NCBI GenBank assembly: GCA_043228905.1
Contig: JBHGNT010000005.1
Location: forward strand, 22,816,001-22,880,000
DNA length: 64,000 nt
Direction of reading: 5' to 3'
DNA from: Azolla caroliniana
Lineage: Eukaryota; Polypodiophyta
The position numbers and the translations under genes are program-made. The notes below the pieces were generated by a model. The model had not been told where the DNA came from. It did no database searches and was given only the letters and a program-made list of their open reading frames with translations. Shown in pieces: positions 1 through 12,900 of this stretch; the stretch's first letter is position 1; the number at the start of each line of letters is the position of its first letter.

Positions 1-11
1 CCTTTCCTGAG

Positions 12-3000
12 ATGCCTCCTCCCAAGAATACCAGTCACAGCAAGTCCATGAAACCTTCAGAACATCGCTATCTTGGTAGCAGCAGGAAAGACCCACCAGC
101 TGGCGCAGGTCCAGGAATGGCGGCAGGAAACAACACTCTCGGCCCCACAGGTGCTGCTGCTCAAGGTGTTTCGCATAGCAATGGTCCGGGTGGGACTGCC
201 CCTCTCCCCCCACGTGGTTCCTCCTCCTCCTCCTCCCCGAGATCTCTCCATCCTCGGCTGAATCCTCCTCAGAAAGGATCCGAAAAACTGTCGTCGGATC
301 GATCCAAACTATGGCAATCTCCATCATCATCTCTGAGAGAGAATCAATATAATTCTGCTTTACTTAAAAAACCCTCCCCTGTTCAGAAGGAGACTACCCA
401 ACATCAACAAAAAGAGACCCAACAACAAAGAAAAGGCTTTTGGAATTGGAGACCATTCAGGGCTTCCTCACCAGTTCCCACTCCGATGACACCACCACCA
501 CCACCACCACCACCACCCAATACTACCCAAAGAATGTGTTTTCATGTGCTTTTTTCTCTCCATGTGAAAGCCATCCATGGTCTCCCTAACTCTATGAATG
601 GCCTTCGCCTTACCATTCATTGGAAGAGAAAAGAAGAAGGCCTCCAGACCATGCCTTCTCGTATTATTCGAGGCTCTGTGGAGTTCGATGAAACGCTTCG
701 TCAAAGATGCATCGTTTTTGGGACACGAGATACGATGCCTGAGTGTGCAAACAGGCTTGACCATGCTGCCATCAAGTATGAATCCAAGCTTTTCACTATC
801 TCAGTCATCGCCCTTGATGTGGATGGGTTAGAGCTAGGTCAACATCATGTTGATTTGAGTAGACTTCTTCCTGAAGAGGATATTGATGATCCGAATGTCC
901 GGCATGGTAGTGGTTGGAGTACAAGCTTTCAGCTCTCAGGTAAAGCGAAGTCTAGCTATTTGGATGTCACTTTTAACTATGATTTGCTCCATTATGAATC
1001 CTCGGAGGCCAATGAGGATAATTATGGTGATGGTGATGGTCTTACCAACGATGGTGTTCTTGGCAATGATAGTGTTCTCACTAAGAATTCTGTTCTTATC
1101 AATGATGGCTTTCTCACCAATGCCATCAATGATTCTCTTGAGTCTAAACAAAGTTTACCTCAAGATTCAATTACTTCCTTTGAATTATTGGGAGAGAAGA
1201 GTGGTAATTCAGGCCTTGAAGAAGAATGCACTCAATCTTCTTTAAAAGACAATGAATTAGATGATTTTACTCTACAAGATGATCAGACTGAAAAGATTGA
1301 AAGTGCTTTTAATGAAATCCAAAATACTTCTAGTCATGAAGTTTTAATCATGTGTGGGTATGAAGAATGGACCGAAGAATTAAAAGAGAGTCAAGTTACT
1401 GATGTGAAAGTAGTAGGGAGTGGACCAGGTGAGTTTCCTTCATCTAGAGGCCTTCCACAAGATAGTCAAACCGAACAAATTCAGGGTACATTTGCACAAA
1501 TTGAGCGTACTTTTGCACAAATGGAAAGTACATTTAAGCATGAAGTGCTAGTGAATCATGGAACCGAAGAATGGAATAACGAATCAGAAGAGATTGAAGG
1601 AGTAGGAATCGGAGAAGAATGGAATAAGGAAAGAAAGCCAGAACACGAAATGGAGACAGAGTTTGATGATGAAATAGAGTTAGTGGCTGGAGAATTCTTA
1701 GACATGTTGGATATTGGGTTTGGGTCAGGTAATTCAAATTCTGAAGGTGAGCCGGACTCTCCCCGAGAAAGATTGCTGAGGCAATGCATAGACCTTTTTG
1801 CAAATGAAGATACAACTACTATAAGGCAAGAAAATGATATCATTCCATATGAAAATGAACTTCATGAGAATTGGGAATCCGATGGAGACATGCAATTGGC
1901 ATCTATTATGGAAGCTGCCGAATTAGAGCTTCAAAAGGCAGCTCAAAGCATGAAGAGCAAATCTCGAGCAAAAGCCTTAGAGGATGAAGAAACACAAGCT
2001 TTGATGAGAGAGTGGGGTTTAAGTGAGAAAGCTTTTCAAAACTCTCCTCCAAAGCCAAATAGAAGCAGTTCAATGTTGGGTCCACACTTGCCCATTCCAC
2101 CTCCCCTTGGAAATGGTCTCGGTCCGGTGTTGAACTTGAAAGATGGTGGATCGTTAAGATCTATGAGCCCTTCTCTTTTTTCTAAGAATAAAACCAGTGG
2201 TGGTGGCTCATTGGTAATGCAAGCTTCCAAACCGGTTGTTGTGCCTTCTACAATGGGCACCACTACTGTAGAAATTTTGAGGCATTTGGCTTCATTTGGT
2301 ATGGAAACCCTTGGAAAACAAGCTATGGCTGCCATGCCTCTACAGGATATAACTGGTATGTTAACAAATGAAACTATTGCAATGAACATCCTTGAGGATC
2401 ACGTGGATCAAAGTCGTCTTCAACATGGAAATAGGTGAAGAAAAAAGTATTCGTTTTCATTAATTCCTAAATGCCTTTCCATATATAGTTCTTTGAGAAG
2501 ACAAAGAAATATAAATGGAACAGACAATTTCTTTTTGAACAGTCATCGAGGCAGTATACTAATAGCAGTTTGGATCTGAATGATTTTTTTGTCACAGGAA
2601 TCAGAATTCATCCTTTATGGGGATCCAAAGTGAAATGGGAGTTGATAGGGCTGGATCAAGAAAAACTCCCTCAAACAATCAGTCAAAGGACAAGTTAGTT
2701 GGAGGTTATGATGACTATGTGTCGCTTGAAGATCTAGCACCGCTTGCGATGGAAAATATTGAATCGCTTGCTATTGATGGATTAAAAATACAAGCTGATA
2801 TGCCCGAAGAGGATGCACCTTCCTATTTAGATGCAGCTGCTTGGGGCATTCTCGATGACACAAAGAGAAGAGAAGACAAAGATAGCATCAGTTTGTCCGA
2901 TGGTGTGGCTGGCTTGCATTTCAAAAGCTTGCAAAGAGGGGATGATTTATCTTTGGAAACAAAGAATAGTGGTCCACTTTCTATGGCAATAACTTTAGAC

Positions 3001-3774
3001 GAATGGGCAAAGCTAGATAAAGGAGTATTGGAAGGTGATAACGACACAAAAGAAAAGAGTTTGGCCATTTTAGCTGCTCATAATGCATTTCAACGAGACT
3101 GGGATGGGAACGATGGTAAAAGAGCTTATGCGAAGAAGGGAGGTATAATGGGGAACACTCTTATGATTGCCATGCTTGTTCAACTGAGAGATCCTCTTCG
3201 TAACTTTGAACCTGTGGGAGCACCCATGATGGCACTTATTCAAGCCGAAAGAGTTATGGTACCCCCTAAACCGCGAATTGGAAGAAGAGTATCAGTGAAG
3301 GGTAATAATGAACAAGAAGATGGTGATGGTGGTGATGGTGATGGTGATGGTGATGATGAAGTGAAAGGGAAAGCAAAAGGTTCGTTTATGAAAGAAGATA
3401 TGCCACAATTTAAACTCATGGGCGTTCACATGTCTGGGTTGAAATCAATAGAAGGTGATGATAATGAGGTGAAGGCTGGGAAAGGAAGTGAGATTCAAAA
3501 GAAAAGCTGGGGTAGTCAAAAGCAAATTCAATCGGGATCTCGTTGGTTGCTTGCACAAGGGATGACAAAATCATCTTCAAAACAACATTCACTTCTAAAG
3601 TCTAAAGGTGGTACTGCGCCAGCACAAACTAAAGTAAAACCTGGTGAGACACTTTGGAGTATATCAGCACGAGTGAATGGATCTGGGCAAAAGTGGCGGG
3701 ATCTGGCAGCTTTGAACCCTCATATAAGGAATCCAGATGTCATCTTTAGCAATGAAACAATAAGAACGAGGTAG
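12..3774 (+). CDS. PMIR1: PMI1/PMIR-family NT-C2 protein (chloroplast/organelle movement)
   Basis: Two exons, 12-2434 and 2598-3774, joined through an AG|GTGAAG donor and a GTCACAG acceptor, give about 1199 residues. The intron interrupts an Arg codon and the frame resumes correctly. An NT-C2 (EEIG1/EHBP1 N-terminal) domain covers about residues 175-327. A nine-proline run precedes it and an acidic low-complexity region follows. The conserved PMI1 block (ALMREWGLSEKAFQ, then a GLGP...SMSPSLF stretch) lies near the exon 1 end. Exon 2 carries the conserved SLEDLAPLAMENIE and MALIQAERVMVPP segments and a D/G-rich tract. The last 47 residues resemble a LysM repeat. The family is plant-specific; PMI1 is needed for light-driven chloroplast and nuclear movement through actin. 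The length fits the longer PMIR1/PMIR2 members better than PMI1 (843 aa), so the symbol is family-level. The frame is open to the window edge, so ATG at 12 is the first visible start, not a proven one. Confidence 0.88.
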
Positions 3775-6664
3775 AGCACGTTCATTCGTTCATTATTGTG
3801 TTTCCTAAAGAGCAAGTGTATAAGGAAAGGCCACTCCGAAAAAGCAATTTCACGTTAATTCGGGTTCTTTATGGGCTTTGCACCTTCACTTTTTACCTAT
3901 ATATTACAATATTACTGTGGGCCTCCTGATTGGTTGTCATCATCATTTGTACACACCTTAATAGTCTGCTTTTGGTATTCAGACCAAAAATATATAATGA
4001 TTTTTCGAGGCCGGTATGATAAACAAAAGAAATCGTATGTAAAAAAGAAGTTAGAACTGGTTTGATTTTTACGACTCCACTATTTTGGGCATACAATTTC
4101 TAATAAAAAGGGTGACAAAGTGTTCTGATGGTTTGGGGCTTCTTGTCACTTCTCCCATTTAAGTTCCATATTAACATATCCTGTCTGAGTTTTTAAACTC
4201 ATATTGCTGATATTTTTAGTGGATTTTGTTCTGGAGAAAACATGGAGCAAAGATTCAATATTGTCTATGTATTCGGAATCATTAGGCAACCAATAAGATA
4301 GATTAAGCTTCCCATAAAGATAAGGACATGTATATTTTCCATTAGAAACTCAGCAAGTGGCTTGTGGCATAAAATCAGCAAAAATGGCCACATCACATAT
4401 TTAGCTTGTAAGATATGCGTATTCCTTTTGAAGCAAACAACTTAAGCTTAGTGGGATTCATATGTAATGAGAAAAACCACCAAATCACAAATGAACTTTG
4501 TTAGCTTGGAGGAAGTGTCAAAATGAAGAATCAATTGGTTTCCTATTGTGATGAGTAATGCATATGGAATCCATTACTTCACTATAATGATATTAATGAC
4601 CAATAAGATTGTGCTCATCTATCTTGGAATGTAGATGTAGTTTCTTCAACCTACAACTAGTTTGATTGTAATGACCAAATTCGGAGCAACGTTTATGAAT
4701 ATGCTATAAAGAGTGTTTTCAAGTAGTCATACAATGATTAAAACAGAGCGCGTACAATGCGCTCTTTATTCTCTCTTATTTTGTAGAGAGATTGTACATA
4801 TCGATTTTCTTCCTTGTATAGAATATCATTTGGTACATATGCATTTGCAAATTTATGTGACGTACAATATCCTAGAAATGTTTGCGTTATTGTGTCATGG
4901 CTACTTTCAAGGTTCTTTTATTCAAAATTCATATGTTCTTGAATGCAAACTAACATTAAATGTGATGATGTAATTTCAAAGTAATGTACATTCGTTGGGT
5001 TTTCACATTCCTTGTATGTTGAGCATGCATGTCTTATTTGAGCATACGTAAAGAATATAAAGTGTGGAGTGAACTCATCAATGGCACTTCCAAAAGGGTA
5101 ACAATGACAAGTTTTTGAAATTGTCGCTTTGCTATTCAATTAATACGTTCGTTGACCATTCAATTTGCACCAATACACCTTTTCCCTTTGTTTATGTTGT
5201 ATGTGCATGTGCCCTTTAGCCACCCATGTTTTCATATTTGTATTCCATGCATAGTCACTTGTCAACCATGATTCTATGTTATTGTAGTTCCCATGTTCGT
5301 GTGCTCTTTGGGCACCAACAAATACCTCATTGACAATAGTCCTATTGGAAATTTGTATCTCTGGAAAATGAGCTATTTCTTTGCCTCTCGAGAACCATGT
5401 GAAAATTACCTCTTTATGTAAGAGTCTTGAGCATGCTTGTATTTTACCCATGGCCATGAAAACATAAACTATAGTTGACATGGAGTTAAAAGCATATCTA
5501 TGAAAGTGGATGGGAGTATTAATGTTGTGTTTTTGTTTATTGGAACAAGTCGAAATTCTTTCCTCAGTAAAGTGTTCATCTTGCCTACTAAGGGTTCAAA
5601 ATGTCCTGTTACCCATGTGGCGACCACACCACTTAGTTGTGGTTCCAATATTGTAGCGTTTTTACACACATTTATTTATTACTATATGGTGTGATTTCAC
5701 ATGCACGCACACACACACACATGTCTATCATAAATTGAGCGAATTTAGAGTTTGGTAATTGGTGAAGGTATTGAATGTAGGACACATTACCCAAAGTATG
5801 AGAGGGCACTATGTAATGAAGGACCCATATGACGATCTCATCTTCCTTTGGTGGGTAATGCCGGTGGCTTTAACACATTTCGAATGATACATTTTTTTAC
5901 ATATAATGATAGAGGAGGATACCCAATTGCAAAAGCCATTTGGTTTAGTTGTCAAGACAACTTTGGCCCATCATATTTATGTGGGAAAATATTGTTATCC
6001 TTTTTTTTTCACTGGTTTTTTTTTTGGTTCAAGGAGCCAAAGGTTTAAACTTTATCCTCCCCATAATAAGCTAAGGTTGTCTTTTTTACTATACCTTAAG
6101 TATGAGAGAAATGGGCTCACCCTAGTGGGTTCTATTCCCAATTTTCTCATCTCTCTCTCTCTCTCTTTGGTGAAAACACACAATTATATTAATAAATGTG
6201 GGTAAAAAACACTACTTACAATGGGTGTGACCATAATAAAGTATGGTCACCCACTAACTACACTACACTACATGGGTAATGGAACATGTTGAATTGCCAA
6301 TAGACAAGACGAACATTCCACTGAGGAAAGGATTTCCACTTGCTCCAATAAAGAAAATTGTCATATTAGTACTCCCTTCAACTTTCGTAGATATGTTTTC
6401 ACTCCATGCCTATGATTGAATACAAAAGCGTTGCGCATATTATTCCAATTATAACGCAATCCCCAATATCTCAAAAATAAAATAAAATCTCCATCTCTAA
6501 CTTTGGCAAATTGTACAAACACCCTGATAAAACTTACCAAATTTGAGAAATGTAACTCGAGAGAAGCAATAGGGTATTGTACAAATCTGTTCTCTCTCTC
6601 TCTGCATTTTCTTGTTCTTCAATCCTTATACTTAAATTAAATCTTCACCTCTCTGCCATCGGCC
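3775..6664. other. Intergenic stretch between PMIR1 and FACKEL
   Basis: No gene is seen in about 2.9 kb. The first few hundred bases should be the 3' UTR and terminator of the PMIR1-type gene. The rest is AT-rich with a (CA)n run near 5706-5720, a CT run near 6150-6170 and an inverted pair of one repeat family (separate entry). The last ~80 bases, pyrimidine-rich with CTCTCTCT runs, are the likely FACKEL promoter and 5' UTR. Confidence 0.6.
5465..6420. repeat. Inverted pair of a dispersed repeat
   Basis: A segment read on the minus strand from about 5640 down to 5465 matches the plus-strand segment from about 6265 to 6420. Both share, in order, an ACATGGGTAA-like stretch, ACTGAGGAAAG, TTCCAATAAA and CTTTCRTAGATATG. 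The two arms are diverged by substitutions and small indels, and the ~600 bp between them is unrelated. A related GGAACATGTTGAAT stretch recurs at about 14845, at the edge of the LINE relic, so the arms may be fragments of one element family. The family was not identified. Confidence 0.55.
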
Positions 6665-6923
6665 ATGGCGACGCTCAGCTCCTACCTCGCAGATCTCTCC
6701 CACCGTTGCCCGCTTCTTGCCTCACCTTCATGGTCCGCTGTAAGTCTTCATCTCTCTCTCTCTCTGTCTTTTAATTCTTGAATTTCAGTGTTCTTCTCTC
6801 TCTCTCTCTCTCTCTGTTTGTCTTTTGATTCACGACCTCAATGTCCTCTCTGTCTGTCTGTCTTTTGATTCATGACTTTCAATGTGCTCTCTCTCTATGT
6901 TTTTTTATTCTTGAATTTCCATG

Positions 6924-6967
<44 letters not shown>

Positions 6968-9900
6968 ATTCACTGGTTTCAATCTGGTCTCTCTATGTCT
7001 TTTGATTCATGACTTTAAATGTTCTCTGTCACTCTCCGTCTTTTGATTCATTACTTTTAATGTTCTCCCCCCCCCCCCCCGTTTCTGCACAATACCAGGC
7101 TTTTATTCTTCTCTGCTACTTTTTTGTCCTTGCGCTTCTGGATCGTCTTCTTCCTGGACAAATCATTCCAGGATCTATTCTTGTAGATAAGAGCAGAAAA
7201 TATTACAAGTGCAATGGTTAGTGCTTCTTTTTCTTTCCTTTTTTCTTCATACATTTTTCTTTTCCATGGTGTAAGTGTGAAAATCATCGGATTATCTATC
7301 TATTAACATCAAAGATAACGGAAATGGAAGGTACATTGTGATGTTTTACGCAGAAACATGGAGGATAGTGTATTTTTTAGGTTGATTAACCAGAATTCTT
7401 TAATAAATCAGAATTCCCTATCTATGTTTCTATGCATAAAACCAGATGTTTTTCTAGATACTAAAAACTAGAATTAAAAATAATTAAATTATATACACCA
7501 GGTCACATCCAAAAAATTACTCCCAAAGATCTTGACTAGTAGGTATTTGATTAGTTGCAACATAATGTTTTTCATAAACCTGTTTTTATAACGTTTTTCA
7601 AAGCCTTCTTCATGCTGATTTCATTTGAATCCTTTAGTACATATTAATGATCGGTACACTTGGTATTACCTCAATATTTCAAGTCATTACACGTATAGTA
7701 ATATTTAAGTTAAATTCAGATACCTATACAAGTCAGTGTTTTCCTTCCTGTTCCTTGTATATTTGATAATTGACAGGCTTATCATCGCTCTTGCTGCTGC
7801 TGCTCGCATTTATATTAGGTGCAAACATGCAATATTTCAACCCAGCGGTAAGAGGCATGAGCGAGATAGACGAACAAAACTTTTTGTGGACTTTCTCGAT
7901 TTTTTCCTGCTTGGCATTTCTAATTTGTAAATTTGGATGCCGCTGCTTTTGAAAGACCAAAGCTTATTCGTTAAGGAATCTAAGATTAAATGGAAGTATG
8001 CCACTATTTTCAGAAATGCTGATTGAAAACACCATCCCATTGCATAGGTGCATTAGTGAAGGTCTGAAGACAGCTTTTTGTTTAGAAGAAAGGATATTTA
8101 ATTAGTGCACAAATCAAATAATGAAGGGAAAACTGTGATCACAATCATTTGGCCCAATTTGGAAAATTTTAAATTAAACTAAAGTTATGTTTTTAAAAGC
8201 ATATTCTCATAGCTTTTCATGTACTAATTCAGGTCTTCACTACAGGTTATAGCAGATAAAGGTGGAGAGCTTTTATCCACTATACTCACCCTTTCTTTCT
8301 TGGTAAGCATATCACCTGTAAGCGTGAGTCCACCTATTTTGCATTCATGCATTTGCATCCTTGCCTGAAGGTTATTCCTCCTTGTTCTGCATAAATTTGT
8401 TATTACAATATTCTGCACATTGTACTTGATTCCTTAGTATGTGGTTGTATCATCTTGTCTGCTGCTGTAGTTCTGTCTTGCCAATGTTTGGAATTCTTTT
8501 TGTCACTTGGATGATCGCATTTATTGAAGAGAACCACTGGACAACACTGAGCAGTCAAGCTATTGGTTTGGTATCATTGCAGCTCTGCGATGAGTAGATT
8601 GTTTCATTACATCCTGGTGAATATTTGCTACTAGGTAGACTTTGAGAAGAGCACCTAGGCATGAAGGATTTGCTGGTCGGTGGTGATAAAGTTGCTCACT
8701 TGTATTATTTGTGTACAATAAGTGTCAGACTTCTGAGAAGAAAAGATGAAGTTATTGATTGTAGTCACTGATAGTATAGGATATTGAAAATCAAGAGCAC
8801 TGAGCATACATGATTTGTTAGTCATCCAATGCAATGCTAGACGTTCAAGCCTCTAGGAAGATAGTGGTAATTCTGGTAACATGTTTTTGCGACAAACCAT
8901 GATGCTTCATGGACGGTGGCCACAAAATGTTGCCAACAGCCTTTCAACTCCTGTTCATAAAGTAGCATAAAACAAAAAATATGTTGAAGAATATGCACTG
9001 GTGATTAGATAGATAGAGATTATGTTGTCTATTAATGTTGAGCTCTCTATACTGCATGACAGAACTGGAACTTTTGCAAACATAGCAACAACTCAGAAGT
9101 TGGCGCTTGTCCAAACCCAATAATCTACTGTCTGTGTTGATGTGAGCTGGGTCTGAGTATTACTGTGGTTGGCAACTTTCCTTTATAATACAATAATAAC
9201 TAAGAGAAGTATTAATGTGTCTTGAGATGAGCTGTGCTGTGAAAATTCTTGTAGTAGCCGTTACCATTGAGGCAATGAAGATGCTTGAGAAGTTTGAATT
9301 GGATACTACTGTATCTAGTTATCCTAAATGCAACTGTTGATAACTGATCTTAATATTTATTACCATGATATCTGGAACTTTTTTTCATTTCAGGCATCTT
9401 TGCTGATATTCATTGCCGGTAGTGTATCCCGAAGCAAAAGTGCATCATTAAGACCTCATTTGACTGGAAACGTCATTCATGACTGGTGAGCATGCTTTTA
9501 TTTGTGAATTAGAATTAATATTTAATGGATTTAATCTATGTAAGCATCTCTTTTAAGAAGAAAGATGGTAACATGTACCCCACGAAGACACCATGTTCTC
9601 CTTTTTTTGAATTACAGAGAAAAGTTCATATAATCTTAGGGTAGTATTTAGGATAATAGTTATATTTCATATAATCTTACCCATTAGATAAGTTTTTCAA
9701 GTGGGATTATGCTTTGATTTGTCTTTACAGACAAAACTACAAATCAGCATTAAAATGCATACCATTTAGGATAGTAATATGTTTACTAAAATCTGATGCA
9801 TTTGACAATAGAAATTAGAACTACTGTCAATGGCGAAGTCTGATATCTGCCTCAATTGTTGTCGGATCAGAGGGTGGGAAAATTCAAATAAGAGATGGAT

Positions 9901-12900
9901 AAGAGAGGCAGAATCTGGGTTTGTGTCAGTGCTGTTCTAAAATCTAGAGATGCATTGTAATTGAGGAGTCAATTATATACACGATGTTGTGTACATTGGA
10001 TAGATTTTCAAATGTTCTTGTACATTTCAGCATTCTTTTAAATATTTCTTCAAACTAGTCCTTGCCTCCAAAACGTACTCTTATTGTTTTGCAGGTGGTT
10101 CGGCGTGCAGTTGAACCCAACCTTTTTGACCATTGACTTGAAGTTAGTTCAAACATTCCATTCTGTATTAATGTCTTTTATTTACGTGACATGCTTCAAA
10201 AGAAATAATATCAATTGTCAAAAGTTTTTTAATGTGATGTGTTTATCTGTCTTATTATCCACAAAATGTTGAATCAATTTTATTAGTAAGGACACAGAGA
10301 TCATGCTCAATGATGCCCTGTCACTTTGCTCGACATGTTAAACGCACAAAACTTGGCCAAAGCCACGAGCACGAGAGCGTGGAAGTTATTTTAAAATTTC
10401 TAATGCATTTTATCTAGATAACAAACTTTTCTAGAAATAATAGCTGTTGCTAAAAGTTTTTGTTTGAAAAGAATGTATCTTTGATGTGTGTTTACCTTAC
10501 CTGTCTTACTATCCATAAAATGTAAAATGATTTATTGAAGATATAGATCGTGCTCAAGTTTGCCCTGTCATCTTGATATTGCTAGACATTTTGAACAAAA
10601 AAAACACCTTGGTCAAAGCCATGACCATGAGACCAGGTGATCTTGGTCGAGAGTCATTTGGGGATAATTATAAATCAGATTGAGAAGTTTGGGTAACCAT
10701 ATCCATTCAGAAGATTGTTAGATAATGGGAAAGTAAAGGATAGTGAGGGAGCTGAGGCTTATATATTGGACTGATGGCTATTGATGATTGATGGTGAATC
10801 TGGATGAAAAACTAGCTTACCTACATGAATGAATTCACATTTCTATTCTTATTGGAATGTCAGGAACTCTTTTGATAGCTTCCATGGCTACTATGAACTA
10901 GTCATATTTGTAAGTTTTTTTCAGGATTTCAAAGATCTCCACAATCATGAAATATCTTGGATGTCATGCTGAATGTAGAAATATTTTTGGAGGCTAGTTA
11001 GGTGCTATCAGCTACACTCTACAGTCTATAGCCCAATCTATATAGTTGTATCTTAAATGCAGATCATCCCTGTGCATAATAATGGTGGTTTTAAGTTTTT
11101 TCTGGCAGGAAAAGGTTCCCAACCAAGCAAATGATATTGCTTATAAACAAGATCTTTCAGGGTCTTTACTCCATGTTGGTCAATCGTTGATGGTCTTTTT
11201 TTGGTTTTTATCAATTTCAGATGTTTATAATCAGGAGCTTGAAATATTTCCTCAGCTTGTTTCTGCCATTATTCTTGAGTTGAAGATTATGCACATGATA
11301 TGTGTTATTACTTGGAATATAATGAGCCCCCTTAACATCATAGGAAATATTTTGCCTCAGACTCCTTAATTTCCATTTTTTTTTGGGATAACTGGTAGCA
11401 GTTCCATTGATTGTGTCATCTAATCTTTACAGTGACCTTGTCATTCACTTCTTGCTAATGTGTCTGTGGAGTAAGCTGTGACAGAGATGACATAAATTTC
11501 ATAGATGCTTGAGGACAGTTATCTGTTTCTTATTTATTCAAGTATTTAAAGTAGGTCTGGTGCCGATAATGACGTGTGAAACACAGCCTTAAATAGGGAT
11601 TACATGAATGACATTTATAGATCATCTATTATTTGTGAATGCAGATCCATCTGCCTCTGGAAGTATATATACTTCAATGTTATACTATAATGTCATATAT
11701 ATGTTGTGGGGATACCAAAACTGATCAAGTTACAAATCTGAAAAGTTTAGAGAACTTTGCATCCTAAAGGGTTTACTGCTTTTAAGAGTACAGGAAACCC
11801 ATCTTTAAGAATAAGTAAACTTTTTGAGAAACCTATAGTTAACAGAACGGTTTTCCCAACTGGAAAATGAAACAAAGATCCTACAGTTATGGAAACTCAT
11901 GTTAATGATGATTTACCCTATAATTATGGATGCTCATGCCAATGATGATTTTCGCAGGTTTTTTGCCATTAAGTCAGGTATGATGGGGTGGTTTTTCTTA
12001 AATCTATCAGTTGCAGCAAAACAACATCAAATTGAAGGAACACTTAGTCTACCAATGATACTTTACCAGTGTTTCTCGATGGTATTTACAAGTACAAATT
12101 TGATATTTATGTCAAAGATCTTTATTATTGCAATGCTTAACTTTTCTTTCTTTGGCAGATCTATCTGCTGGACTATTTCTGGTTTGAAGAGTTCATGACA
12201 TCCACGTATGTAACAGAACAAAACATTACCTTCAAATTGTGTACGCTCTGAGTCAACTTGTGAACTGTTAGATCGTTCCTACAGGGAATGACATGTGAAA
12301 TTTTGGAGATGGTTTATGTGGTTGACTGATGGTAGATTGCTTTGATAGTACCCTGGCTCATACTTCGTTCGCTCTTGCTTATCATTGGTAGAAAGCCTTA
12401 TAGGGGTATACCTGCATGATGGATTTTATTTCCCGTTATGCCTTGATGAATCTTGTTTCCTCCATAATATGATCTTCTGGAGATTATTCTCCTTAGCAAC
12501 TGTAATTGAAATTGGTTAATTTACATTTTGTTTTATTGCAGTTTTCTCCCTTGTTATTCTTTATTCATAACTTTGTTTCGATGCAGCTGGGATATCATTG
12601 CAGAAAACTTTGGGTTCATGTTGATATTTGGAGATTTAGTCTGGATACCGTTCACTTTTAGTATCCAGGTTTGTCATGATTATGGTAAAATAAGTTTAAC
12701 ATTAAATTTATTGTATTGAAACTAAAATATTAGCTACCAATGAAGGGCTGGTGGCTATTGCGACACAAGCCGGAATTGACTGCTATTGCAGCTGCACTGA
12801 ATGTTGTAATTTTTATATTGGGGTATGTGGTCTTTCACACATTCGAACAGTATTATAGCTAATTTTGACATATCATTCAGATGTCTAACTGTTTTGTCTT

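Noticed and set aside
11046-11369. 107-residue plus-strand frame in FACKEL intron 6
   Set aside because: Lies wholly inside the intron between exons 6 and 7 and has no recognisable domain.
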